The notes below the pieces were generated by a model, which ran no database searches, was not told where the DNA came from, and saw only the letters and a program-made list of their open reading frames with translations. The position numbers and the translations under genes are program-made. Shown here piece by piece: positions 10,901-23,464 of a stretch of DNA of 64,000 nucleotides. The stretch's first letter is position 1; every line of letters starts with the position of its first letter. The stretch is from contig NC_063045.1 of the NCBI RefSeq assembly GCF_018812025.1, positions 56,013,457 to 56,077,456 on the forward strand, in the 5' to 3' direction. The DNA comes from Megalobrama amblycephala. Its lineage: Eukaryota > Chordata > Actinopteri > Cypriniformes > Xenocyprididae.

Positions 10901-13699
10901 TTATTTTATACACACACACAAGGGAAAAAATAGGAAAAATAGGTGTAGGATTTACTTTGAAACCATTTTCACTCAGAAAAGGCAAATAATTGCAAAGAAA
11001 TGGCAAATAACACATTGAATTAAACATGAAATTTGAAGTAGAAAGTATTTTCTTTTAAAACATACTCCAATAAATTTTATTTTATTTATTTAATACATTG
11101 CATTTGTCATCACAATTTGGTCTATTTCATATATTGGTGCTGATCCCATCTGGAAATGGCCTACAAAATGAGCATCCTTCCGCCAATGACACCAATATTC
11201 TCCGGATAATATGCTTGGTTGTCGTTCAATAAGCTTTAAAGGCAATGTGGTAATATCAATTACTTTTGATGATCAAAGATGAGTGCATTAGTGCAAAGCA
11301 AAGAAGCACTTCATTTCAAGATCAAATATGTTCCTCATTTCAATCAGGGTCACATCTCTTTTTCAAGAGAACCTGGACACCCCCTGATACAACGGCTCCA
11401 CGGAGCTATCACTTTCATCATCTCAGGGTTGAAAGAGAAGTACACAGCGGCTGCACACTCAGGGTTAACCGTGGACGTCTTTTCACAACATCAAAGAGCA
11501 GGGAAAGGAGAAGTGCATCTCCTTGATTAAGCCACATCTTCTCTCCTCTCTGAAAGTACAAAAAAAATAACAACTTGCCATTAATGCATCCATCCTCTTC
11601 CCCGAGAACTAAGACGACGGGCTGGGCCAAGATTCCCCTCCTCTAATCATGAGAACTAAAGGGAAATCTGCCTCGTGCGCATGAATATTGCATTACCTGC
11701 CATTTCTTCTCTCTCTCATCCTACCCTACTTTTTTGTGCCACAAAATTCGGGTGCTTTCATGTTTTAACACCTTCTGCCTGAATGCGTATTTCTTTCCTT
11801 TTGTTGTGTAATCAAAGCAAAATGAGAAGTGATGAGCCAAATCAGCGCTGTTTTAAATCAACCAAAGACATGAGGTGATTTTCGGTTTTGTAGGGCTGAC
11901 AAAATTTGTTTCCCACCAGCAAAATGTTGACTGTTATATTTTGAATAATCCAAGAGAAAAATGAGGAACTAGTTCCTATTTTAAGACAATCTGAAACAAA
12001 GCTTTCCCTCATTCTGCAAATGTGAGAGGTCAATCCTGGGTTCACCGCTGGCTTCTTCTGCTTTCATCTTCAGTGACCCGTCCTGAGAAAGTCATTCTCA
12101 AACAATACATTATCAACTGTCACATGATATACAGTTGAATAATTATGCTAAGACATCGCTATTGCTCATACTAAGGGTTAGTGATTTGAACAAACCTCTA
12201 AATCAAAAGTACCAAAAAAAAAAATCACGCAAAAATATATTTTCATATTTATAAAAATGACACAAAAATACATTGCCAATATCAACATTAAAATATACTG
12301 ACATAAATATTTTAAATAAGTTTTACTTATATTTATTCATTTATATATTTAAATATATATTGTCTAAAACATAGTTCTAAAAATACTTAGCATAAATATT
12401 TAGCATATTATATATCCACATAATAAAAACAGTCAACAACATAATAAAAATCTTAAAAATAAATAATATTATAAATTATACATTTTAAAACCTATAATTA
12501 AATTTACACATTTCTATATAAATGTATAAATTTAATTATAGGTTTATATTGACCAAAAGATATTTACATATGTTTTTACATATATAACATATTATATATT
12601 ACATATATAATAAAATATTCTTAAAAATTATATATATATATATATATTATTTTTAAGAATATTTTATTATATATGTAATAAACATATTAAACATAATACA
12701 CATTATAAATAATACATTTAAATACGTATTCATTACATTTAAATATATAATTCAGTTTACACATTTATATACTTATTTATATACTATATATAATAATATA
12801 AAAAAATAAATGTATTAAAATATATATTGAAATATAAAAATGTTATCAAAATTAATAAATAATATTATAAATACTGATTTTAAAAAATAAATTTAAATTT
12901 AAATTATATTTAAAATATTTAAACACCATGACAACGATTTAAAAAAAAAAAATATTGGTTTTGCATGGACAAATAACACCCACATTTTCTACAGAAAATG
13001 TAAAAATGCAGTTATTTTTTCATGAACATAATGATAAATGTTTCTGAGTGCATTAAACCTTGAAATGTGACCCTTTAAAACGTAATCTATTAATCAACAT
13101 TAAGATATAGAAGGCAAAAATGTATCCTAATGTGACATTCCTGCAATCAGAAATTCTAATCTTTATTTATAAGCCACTTTTAATGGTTTTAAATCAGGTA
13201 AGTCTGAAAATCTCTCAGATTCATTGTTTGATTAATGTGAATCAGTGTCTGTAGATCACAGTAAAGCCACACTTTTGTTGTACATTGCTGTTTTGTATTC
13301 TACTTAGCTTTTCTACTGTTAATGGCCATTGATTCCTTCTATTGAAAGTACAGATCTGATAATAATAGAGACACTGTGTACCCATTAACCAGCCATCAAT
13401 ACCGCCAATGAGAACTGTTCGTCACTCAAGACATGTTTCATCATGCACAATCTATGCAACTGTAAGACAGCAGAAAAAAGATGCAAATGCTCTGGGCATA
13501 TGCTCTAAAGCGTTTGCACACGTGTTGAACCTCCCATTTGACATAATTACCTTCACTTTCTAAGCAGGCCTCCAGACTCGGGCCAGTGTATAATTAACAC
13601 AATAAAACTTTCAACAGCACGTGGGAACAGGCACATTTTTATACGAGCCATAAATAATAGAGTGCAGTTTCACCTGGACAGGATGTAAAAAGTTAAAGC

Positions 13700-13731
<32 letters not shown>

Positions 13732-14470
13732 CAGCTAGGATGCAAAAGGGAATTATATTCATACCATCTGTGGATACTGCAGTATAATATTTTACGATTA
13801 GGACACTTTCCCACTTCATAAGGAAGATGTGGGTGTTTGCATAATCATACGAGTATTTAGGTAACACTATTTTGAGATGTCTAGAGGCAGTAAATCACTT
13901 GCAAAAGTATGGATGTGGTGTTTTTCTAAGAAATATTTGTCAACTAATAAAATGTAGATGAGTTAAAATCAATAGGACTTGTTCGCAACCCATTCTACTT
14001 CACTAATGGGACAATTTCCAAATAAAACAGGATATTTAATAAGAAAGAATGTAGGAAATAAGACTTTATTTTAACCACTGCAAATCGATTGGATCATAAA
14101 AAGTGGGTAGGGCCTATTACATATTAGAAAACAACAAATAATTATAGTTAAACTGCAAAAAAATGACTTATTGAGTTTTTCTCTTTATTGTTTTTCAGTG
14201 TTCTTATTCATTGCTGCTTCTCTTTTTAGCAGATATTTTAACTGGAAAAATTAGGCTACGTTCACACTGTCAATATTTGGGACTGACAACCGCATTTACT
14301 TATGGTTTGAGTTTGAAATGTTCCATTCACACAGCAACTTACAGTAGTGTCTCGAATACTATCTGTATGAATGTACAACAAGAGTCAAGCCTGTATTCTC
14401 TTACCAGTAACCATGATGATAGGGACCAAAGTAATATCAAAGATGAAGTCTTATCACTTTTGTTTTGACA
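10901..14470. other. Gene-free stretch, strongly AT-rich in the middle
   Basis: No coding exon was recognised. From 12240 to 12930 the sequence is almost pure A/T with two perfect or near-perfect palindromes (12488-12544 and 12599-12679). A long A run lies at 13703-13731. Confidence 0.5.
12488..12679. repeat. Two AT palindromes
   Basis: 12488-12544 reads AAACCTATAATTAAATTTA outward-inward with a short centre. 12599-12679 mirrors TTACATATATAATAAAATAT and TTCTTAAAAAT around a (TA)n centre. Such sequences can extrude as cruciforms; no element ends or duplications were identified. Confidence 0.7.
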
Positions 14471-14479
14471 CGATAAGAG

Positions 14480-15560
14480 TCCAATTGACCCTTTGCCGGG
14501 AGTTTGATTGACAAGCGATCTAACCAATCATAATACCGAATCCGCCATTTTGTCCGACAAAGCAGTCAGGAGTTAGAAGATTAATCTCAGTGGACTTGAA
14601 CCAAAGTCCCTTTAAGACAAGTCATTTCACTCGGCGGCCATCTTTGAAACGCCTCTCGGGCATCCTGGGCATCATGCAATCTCTTTGAATGGGGAAACAT
14701 CAAATTCTCCAAAACTGTTCGCCAACCTTACGATTAAATTTCATATTTGAAATCAACAATGAAATCTAACAGCAACCAGCTCATAAATTTAGTTTCTAAA
14801 CGCTCGAATCATGACAAAAAAACTGGATTTTTCAGGATGGATCAAGTTAATGCATATGCGCAGACCTAAATGCGTATCTCTTCGGAGGCGCGCGTCTGAC
14901 TGTTTCTATAGAAACCGGTGATTCTAACGGCCGCTGAAGTGACGCGAAGACTTTACCAGTCGGCGATTGGCTCTTATTTAGAAGGCGGGACTTATTCCGC
15001 CATATTGCGCGTTACACTCCCATTCAAAACAATACGAGTGACACGTCTTGTGTTATTCTATAGTCTTTGCTTGAACTTGAAAAATGGTGTGTACTGACGT
15101 CTTTCCGCGTTTGAAACAACATTCCTTCTCAAGTTCATTCATGTTTATTTGATGCTATAAATGAACTAGTAGGAAGAGATGATCGGTTCATGAGCCGCTT
15201 GATCTGTCACGACACATTAAAGAGCCACAAAACGGTTTTTATTGTTCGAATTTCTTAAAAAATGACACAGTTTGAAAGCTGGGACTTTGTTTAATATCAT
15301 AAGTAACCTGCTCTGTCTTGTCTGTCGACGTGTTGTCAGTGTCCTCTTTGCTCCGCGATGTATTTTTCACTCTGTGTGGCGTGACAGCGCCATGGCTTGT
15401 CGGACAAAGCAACAGTAGGCTAACAAAGGTCTTTGCGAAGGGTCAGTTGAGCCGCGAGTTTGTCCGTAAAAAATCTTCATTAACCAACAGAAGCTTTAAT
15501 GTAAACACGCGCTAGCCGGACTCCTTTAACCACTGCATTCCAGGCTGACGTCCTTCGCAG
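14480..15560. mobile_element. Foldback-type repeat, copy with TTTGTCCGACAAAGC motif
   Basis: The left segment near 14548-14570 (TTTTGTCCGACAAAGCAGT) recurs inverted near 15395-15420, along with neighbouring words such as GACCCTTTGC. A block at 14625-14760 (CACTCGGCGGCCAT, then a GGGCATC segment) has a second diverged copy at 23130-23280. It is an unclassified non-autonomous element, decayed, with no protein remnant. Confidence 0.5.
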
Positions 15561-15764
15561 CGTCTCGCGCATGACGCGGCATTTGAGTCGCGCAAAGAAC
15601 ACAAAACTGACGGGAACCGCTCCGGTGGAGAATAATGACTGGATATCACCTTCAGATGATGTACAGCTCATTTCTCCGTTGCTGAAAGTTACCCAAAGTG
15701 AAACCACACACAAAACCCCTTAACAGAGCGGCTCTCTCGCACATATTGTAAGTTGAATAATGAA

Positions 15765-16050
15765 GGCGGTCTGGCGGAAGCTAGATATTTACTTTATAAC
15801 ATTTTAAATAGGGATATTTTTCTTACACAAACGCATTGCTTCACTTCTGAAGGCGTGTGGAGTACGTTTATGATGGATGAACGCACTTTCTTCAGCTTCA
15901 AGCTTGTATAAAGCCTGGACGCGTCAGGATATTTATTACTAAAACACTGATTGTGTTCATCAGAAAAAAGAAAGTCATATACACCTAGGATGGATTGAGG
16001 TTGAGTAAATCTTGGGGTAATTTTCATTTTAAAGTGAACTAATCTTTTAA
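15765..16050. mobile_element. Half of a TTAA foldback element (family of 29540-30301)
   Basis: The words AAAGAAAGTCATATACACCTA and TTGGGGTAATTTTCATTTTA match the right arm of the foldback at 29960-30301, and the right end TAATCTTTTAA keeps the TTAA (16047-16050). The left arm is missing. Confidence 0.65.
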
Positions 16051-17400
16051 CAATATCTAATAGCCCATGTGTTTAAAGTGATGTCATTGCAGAGCAAGAA
16101 CACGATAAAACACTTCGATTAAAGGTTACAAAGATTGTGCACGGATGAATCATTCACAATAAGAACAGGAATGTGCATTAAGGAAGTAAACAAGGTCAGG
16201 AATGATTGTCGCATTTCACACTCACTTCTGACCTATAGGACACGCTTTACAGGAAATCATGCTCAAAAAGAAAAACTTCAGAATGAACAGACATTTTCTG
16301 AATCCGTGGATTAAAGTTCAAAGACATAGATGTATTTTACAGTGGTCCCGTTCTCATGTGGTCTACTTTGAATTGGATTAAAATGTTTAAGGAATTCTAA
16401 GCCTTATTAAAACAATTAGGCATGATATCAGATTGTTTTACACTTCAGTGCTCACTAATCTCATGTACCTTGTGGTTCCTTTTTAACTGCCCGTGGTGGC
16501 AGTCACTGTTAGTGACTTTATAGATATTCACACAAAAAACATAATTTCCACGCCTGGTCTACAGGTGGTGAATTAGCACATAACCAAAATTTACAGTATT
16601 CAATCAGTATGGTTTTTATGGTGAAGCTAGTTGGCCAAAGTACTGTCATGTTGCTTAAACGATTTAAGTATGCTAGGTATGTTAGTCAGCAGTTAAAGTG
16701 CACTGCAATGGCTTCACTTTAATCTGCTTGTACAGAGGTGGGTAAAGTCCAAACTGATTGCTAAAAGTAGATTAAAACCTTTTCAGAGGAACTAGAATAA
16801 CATTACCCCCTCATACACTCCTATTCAATTATATATTGAAATATTTTAAATATAATTAAATTTAAATTGTATATTTAAATATGTATTTTAATACATTTAT
16901 TTATTTATCTATAATATTGTATATAGTATAGAAATGTGTATTATATATAAGTATATACATTTATTATACACAGTCAAACCAACATCTATTCAGACACCTT
17001 GAACATTTCATTCATTAATATAGTTTATTCACTATAGTTTAAAAAATGGTAATAAAATATGACAAGATCTCAGAGTTAAACTGTGTCAGAAAAAATGAAT
17101 CTTAATTATGTCAGATAACACTTAAGCAAAACGTGGTCAGGTCAAAGTGTCAAAGTTTTTGCTTCCATATTTTCATCAATTTTACTGGTAGTCCACTGTA
17201 TGAAGAATTTTTGGGTATAATATGTCACATATTATAATACGTTACTTTATTTTGCTATCCTCACTTACATAAATGAACTATAGTGTCCTGCACCCACTTG
17301 TAAAAATATATCAAAAATATCTGAATAATTTTTGGTTTGATTGTAAGTATATCAATTTATTATATATATTATATATTATTATATATTAACTGCTGACTGT
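16051..17400. other. Gene-free stretch
   Basis: AT-rich noncoding DNA. Nothing beyond short A/T runs and low-complexity sequence near 16830-16975 was recognised. Confidence 0.4.
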
Positions 17401-17401
17401 G

Positions 17402-17475
<74 letters not shown>
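17401..17475. repeat. (TA)n microsatellite
   Basis: An uninterrupted TA dinucleotide run of about 70 bp ending directly at the left end of a Tc1-like remnant. Other sizeable TA runs are at 32120-32152, 33694-33759, 35950-35996, 36243-36275, 36541-36647 and 51101-51141. Confidence 0.95.
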
Positions 17476-18420
17476 TGCGTTCCAAATTATTATGCAATTG
17501 ACATATCAGTAAGATTTCAGTACAATAAACATTCAGATTTTAGTTTTTCTAAGAAAATGTTTGTTTGTTTATTTATCCATGTCTTTTTAGATAACTGGTA
17601 TCAATCTCAGACAAAATAATTTGCCAGGTCTATGGAAACCCTACTTAGAGGTTGTTCCACATTATTAAGCAAGTCACAGTTCTCATGCAATATGGGGAGG
17701 AAGAAAGATCTTTCTGAAGATGAAAAGCATGAAATGGTACAATGTTGTGCAAAAGGCATGAAAACAACTAATATTGTGTGAAACTGAATGGAGATTATCG
17801 AATTATCACAAGATTTGTGAGTGATTTAGAGCACAGCAGAACTCAGTCAGATAAAGGCTTATTAATGAAAGTTCCTGACAAAAAAATTAATTGTATTAAA
17901 AGGGCAGCTATAAAAAAAGCCAGTGTTGAGCAGCAAACAGGTATTTGAAGCTGCTGGTGTATCTGGAGTCTTGAGAACCTCACCATGCAGGCTGGCAGTT
18001 GTGCGTAAAGATGCATTTTAGACACCACTAACCAAACCTAACAAAAAGAAACATTTACAGTGGGTTTAGAAATACATTTTCAAACAGTTTTATTGCTGTC
18101 GTGTTTTTTTGCAGCATGGGATAGTGCATAGTGCATTGTACAATCATGCACTGTACTATGCACTATCCTCCTTTTTATACCATAGCTGAAAATGAGCAGT
18201 TATGAACTCCACATATCTTGCAAAAGTCATTTTAATACTCTCCATCTCACTTCCCAGTATTCCAGCCCAAATCATCACCCGCCAGCTCCTTGCTGACGTC
18301 GCAGTCTTGTTGGAACGTGGTGGCCATTCACCAACCATCCAGAAATCCATCCATTTAGACCATCCATTGTAGTACGGCATTGGTCAGTGAAGAAAACTAT
18401 TTAAAAATGAGTCTTCATTT
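17475..18420. mobile_element. Tc1/mariner-like transposon remnant, internally rearranged
   Basis: It begins TACTGCGTTCCAAATTATTA. On the plus strand from 17692 it reads MGRKKDLSEDEKHEMVQCCA, the N-terminal helix-turn-helix start of Tc1-type transposases, and stops at 17781. A minus-strand ORF at 18156-18380 contains VMIWAGI, resembling the catalytic region, so the 3' part seems inverted or foreign. Decayed; its right boundary is approximate. Confidence 0.55.
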
Positions 18421-19917
18421 ATTTCTACACCCACTGTAAATATATATATATATAGTATTGGCCAAGACCCTACAAGTTTGATTAAACAATAAAAATATGA
18501 GAAAAATATTTTATATTTTTTTAAATATGAGGGAAGAACAAAACACTAAATTTGGTTAAGGTATTTATCTGAAAAGGAAAACTACAGCTACATGTTTTAT
18601 TTTACTATGGAAAAAAAGTGCTCAGAGGAAAAATTAAACACTGTCTACAACATAATCAGCTATCAATATTTCATTTGTTTTCTCTTGTTTTTGTGCTTGT
18701 GCTTTTTTGTGCTCTCAAAAGTTTGTATGAGAGCCTTGCCAAAAATGATGTCCACACAATTTGTCATGTCATTGCGTTATCACAAATAAAACCATTGACT
18801 TCAAGCACAACTGCACAATTACATGACTTTTGGCCACTACTGTACACACACACAATACTCTCTTCCACCGTTATATTTATTAATTTTAAAGCATTTCTCT
18901 CTCTAAATGACATTGTAGCCATAAAAAAAAAATTAAAAAAAATTGCGTAATACCTTTGGTTCACACACTCCAGTCTCAATTACACACAGATCTGTGCACA
19001 GTAGAAGTATGCATGACCAGCTGGTGGAAACTCGAACCCACACTCAGTTATCTCCACTGGCATCTGCACTACTTCCTCTAGCCGTGCGCGGCCGGGGAAG
19101 AATTCACCCTTTGTCCTCACTGATGTGGGCCTCACATGAATCCAGCGTCTCCAGTGGTAGACATCCTCATTAAATATCCTGAGATGGATGTCATGTTGTG
19201 GCTTGGAGACTTTCCTCATCTGGGCCGTAGACAGAAACATTTTCCAGCAAAGAGGGAAGCGCTGTAGGTGCCCTGATTCAACAGATGTGTTTGCCTTTAA
19301 CTTCCATTACCATGATCAGCTGATATGGCTGCTTTCAAATGGTGGTGGTCTGTTTAGCATAACTATGAACAATTAATGAGATCTTTTTTTAATTAAGAAA
19401 AAAAAAAAGATTAGATTGCATTAAAATGAAATCTAATAATCCAGGTTATTTTGGCTATTCTAGTATTATTTTCATGTGCTAGTTCATAAAGAGCACAAAA
19501 ATAAAATTGCAACAATCTGCATAAAACATCCATGAAAAGGCCCCTCCTGCGCACACCACTGCAGCACGTTTCTGGGCACGGAGCAGACATGAACATTATT
19601 TCTGCTTTCTGCACAGGCACTAGTAAAAACTCTAATGAGACGGAGAAGAAACAGTCAGCACAACATGACTTCAGACTCCATCGCTCCGTTTTATTTTTAG
19701 CTGGTAAAACATTGCACATATAAAAATGCTACATAAATTTGAAATGTTCTTCTCTGTTTGAAACAAAATGAGAGCTGATTGTTTGAAAGGAACATTATGC
19801 ATTTCACAAATTGTTTCTCCACGGTAGAATTTCTATTTCTATATTTAATTATATAAATATGTATAAATAATCAGTCAGTAAATAAACTGATTAGTTAGTG
19901 TGTGCTTAATTCACTAA
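18421..19917. other. Gene-free stretch with one unexplained 86-codon ORF
   Basis: Mostly AT-rich. The more GC-rich block 18980-19240 is open for 86 codons on the minus strand (from MFLSTAQMRKV); I do not recognise the product and cannot separate it from chance or an old pseudogene. Confidence 0.35.
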
Positions 19918-21700
19918 AAGGTTTAATTCATTTGGGAATTGAACTACACTGGTTTTGTTGTATGTTTTTGATTCAGAAAAAATAACCGATTTATTAGAGT
20001 CATTCGGGAATTGGACTACACTGGTTGCATTGTATGTTTTTTGATTCATTAAAAAACAACAACAAAAAAAACAGATTTATTAAAATCATTCATTCGGAAG
20101 TCTACGGAAGAGGATTAGGGCCAAGCAATAATAAAAAAATAAAACAATCTTGAGATTAAAGTTGTTAAATTTCGAGAAAAAACTCGTTAAATTTCGAGAA
20201 AAAAGTCGAGATAAAATGTTGAGAATAAACTCGTTAAATTACGAGAATAAATTCGTTAAATTATGAGAAAAATGTTAAATTTCGAGAAAAAAGTCGAGAT
20301 AAAATGTTGAGAATAAACTCGTTAAATTACGAGAAAAAAACTCGTTAAATTTCAAGAAAAAAATCGAGATAAAATGTTGAGAATAAACTCGTTAAATTAC
20401 GAGAAAAAAGTCGTTAAATTACGAGAACAAATTTGTTAAATTATGAGAAAAATGTTAAATTTCAAGAAAAAAGTCGAGATAAAATGTTGAGAATAAACTC
20501 ATTAAATTACGAGAAAAAAGTAATTAAATTACGAGAAATATTCATTAAATTATGAGAAAAATGTTGTTAAATTTCGAGAAAAAAGTTGAGATAAAATGTT
20601 GAGAATAAAGTCATTAAATTACGAGAAAAAAAGTCATTAAATTACGAGAAATATACATTAAATTATGAGAAAAATGTTGTTAAATTTCGAGAAAAAAGTC
20701 GAGAAAAAATGTTGAGAATAAAGTCATTAAATTATGAATTTGTTCTCAGAATTTAACGACTTTTTTCTCGTAATTTAATGACTTTATTCCCATAATTTAA
20801 TGCGTTTATTCTCAACATTTTATCTCGACTTTTTTCTCGAAATTTAACGTCATTTTTCTCATAATTTAACGAATTTGTTCTCGTAATTTAACAACTTTTT
20901 TCTCGTAATTTAATGACTTTATTCTCAACATTTTATCTCAACTTTTTTCTCGAAATTTAACGAGTTTTTTCTCGTAATTTAACGAGTTTATTCTCAACAT
21001 TTTATTTAGACTTTTTTCTCGAAATTTAACAACTTTAATCTTGAGACGGTTTTATTTTTTTATTATTGCTTGGCCCTAATCCTCTTCCGTAGAAGTCAGA
21101 CTACTCTGGTTTTGCAGTATCAATCATTTACTGAAAAGAACGACACATAAGAGTCATTGGATCAAGAATTAGACCACACTGGTTGCACTGTATGTTTTTG
21201 ATTCAGTAAAAAGAACCGATTCATTAGAGTCATTCCAAACCGTCTCGTAACAAGATTCTTTCATTTGGGAATCAGACTACACTGGTTTCACCGTGTTTTT
21301 GATTCAGTAAAAAGAACCAATTCATTAGAGTCCTTCATTCAGGAATTGAACTACTCTGGTTTTACTGTATTATTTCATTCACTGAAAAGAACCGACTCAT
21401 AAGAGTCATTGGTTTGGAAATCAGACACTGATTGCAATGTATGTTTTTATTTCAATAAAAAGAATTGATTCATTAGAGTCATTGGTTGGTTCGGGAATTC
21501 TAAACTGTTTTTGATTCAGAATCAAGTCATTCATTCAGGAATCAGACTACCCCGGCTATGCTGTATTTTTTCATTCACTGAAAAGAACCACCTCATAAGA
21601 ATCACTGATTCAGGAATTGGACTGGTTGCACTGTATGTTTTTATTAAACAATAATCTAAAGAAATGATTTATTGGTTTGGGCATCAGACTACATTGAAAA
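19918..21700. repeat. Degenerate minisatellite, unit about 80-90 bp
   Basis: Repeated units contain ACTACACTGGTT, GTATGTTTTTGATTCA, AAAAGAACCGATTCAT and TAGAGTCATTC in fixed order, about nine diverged copies in all. The array is split by the foldback element at 20103-21091; removing that element joins two partial units. Confidence 0.8.
20103..21091. mobile_element. Foldback element with TACGGAAG ends and tandem-repeat arms
   Basis: The ends TACGGAAGAGGATTAGGGCC and its reverse complement, extending through GCAATAATAAAAAAATAAAA, give a terminal inverted repeat of about 40 bp. The arms consist of repeats of TTAAATTACGAGAAAAAAGT and AGTCGAGATAAAATGTTGAG, running one way to about 20735 and the other way after it. 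Flanks show a 6-bp direct repeat GAAGTC (20097-20102 and 21092-21097). No ORF. Length 989 bp. Confidence 0.85.
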
Positions 21701-23094
21701 AGACTCATGATTTATATAAAAGCAACCTCTGAGCAATAAAACATTCCTGTCAGATTTGAGGACCTATTCAGTGCTTGATTTATTATCTTAAGTACTTGGG
21801 AATTTGTAACATATTTCTTGATATAAATTGTCCTAAAGCTCTCAAATGCTTGTCAGATTAGAACATTTGACATTTTGCAATAGCAACATTAATGTATGCA
21901 CTACAGTATTCAACAGTGCTTCCAGATCAGATCTGATTGGTTATCACAGAATGCGCCCCTCTGGGAAAATTATGTTCTCTAGCAAGAGACACATCTCTAG
22001 ACAGATTGGCACCATGCAACCGACACTTGACATTCAAATTAAGCTCTTCAGTCATATTCATGTTGCCACAACATTACACAAATATTGCAAAAGCACCACA
22101 TGTGGAGGCCTTATGTCTGACAAATATACAGCATTGATCTTAATAATAGCTGCTAACAGATCGCCCTGCTCAGGCCAGGGCCGAGAATCATTAACAACAC
22201 CTGATCAAATGTGTTTGCAGACACAGACACGCTTTTCCTGTTCATAAGACAACAGTGCTGATAGTGTGGCACATCTGATTGCTTATCACACACTTAGTCA
22301 AGTGACATCAAATCAAAAGTATGGATCTGTGTTTTTAGGAGCCATTAAAGTATGCAAGCCATGCAAACGGTCTGTTTCATATTATTGTGGATATTTCTGT
22401 TCTTAGAACACAGAGGATCCACGCACAGCGAATGCAGCTGCAGTTCGGCTCTTTAACACAAACCCACAGCTGCTTAGAAACATTGTGAGAAGAGAATGTT
22501 AATCCTTCAGGGTATTTTTTCCACACGGTCTCTCTGCACCCTACGAGAAGATGGAACTACATGTGGTGATTAATTCGTACAGCATCATAATGTCCATTTT
22601 CTTGGTTTGGCCAAGAGATTTTCATATTCTGGGTTGTTTTCCAGCATCTGTGAGACAGGAATAGCATGCATGATACGCTTTCTGACATTGTGCTTTTTCC
22701 ACTTTTTTTGCACTTGTCTAGGGGAAAATCTGCAAAAATGATTATCACTTTTTTTTTATTAATCATTATGAGGTCAACATTTTTTAAAAATTAAAAATAT
22801 GCACAATAATATGCATTTAAAAAATAGATAGGGTGAATTTTGCTGAAATTCGCAAATTTCCAACTGAAAAAGGAAGTTGGGTGGGAGATATCAAAGGGCT
22901 CCCTTTTTAAAAATAAATCGCCAAAATATTAGACGCCCACATTTAACCACGTAAATGTGTATAATCTGTTAGTTTTTTCAACTTTTAGGTTCACACTAGC
23001 ATATATAGAGGAAAATACATAGAACTTGATGACATTTGAGCTAACAAATAGACCCTAAAAGCAACAGAACTGGTAAAATGGTAAAATGTGTTGA
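21701..23094. other. Gene-free stretch
   Basis: No exon or element recognised. The region 21840-22500 is of balanced composition and could hold conserved noncoding DNA, but there is no internal evidence for it. Confidence 0.35.
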
Positions 23095-23430
23095 ATAGAG
23101 CTGAGAAGTCCCTTTCAAAGAAAGTCTGTTCACTCGGCGGCCATATTTGTAATGCCTCCGGGCAGCTATTTTGGGCATCCAAGACCAAGTCCTATCTATT
23201 TGAATGGGGGAATCCTGAAATCTCAAAAACTGCTTGCCGAACTCACAATTAAATAGCATATTTCAAATCAGCAACAAGATATGACATGAGCTATCCCATA
23301 AATGTTGTTTCTTGTACTCAAATAGCATTAAAAAAAGCTTATTTTTGAGGCTAGACTTAGTCTCAGGTTTTCATGGGATTTCCTTTTACTTAGAAGGCAG
23401 GACGTATTCTGCCATATTGTGTGTTACAGT
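23095..23430. repeat. Second copy of the CACTCGGCGGCCAT repeat
   Basis: The words CACTCGGCGGCCAT, GGGCATCC, TTTGAATGGGG and TAGAAGGC(A/G)GGAC follow in the same order as at 14625-15000, with substitutions and small gaps. It is a diverged dispersed repeat of unknown class. Confidence 0.6.
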
Positions 23431-23464
23431 TTTTTCCATTCAGAAGTAGTAGGAGTTAACCATT

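Noticed and set aside
20120..21060. CRISPR-like array
   Set aside because: Repeats are contiguous A/T-rich units without unique spacers, in a eukaryotic foldback element.
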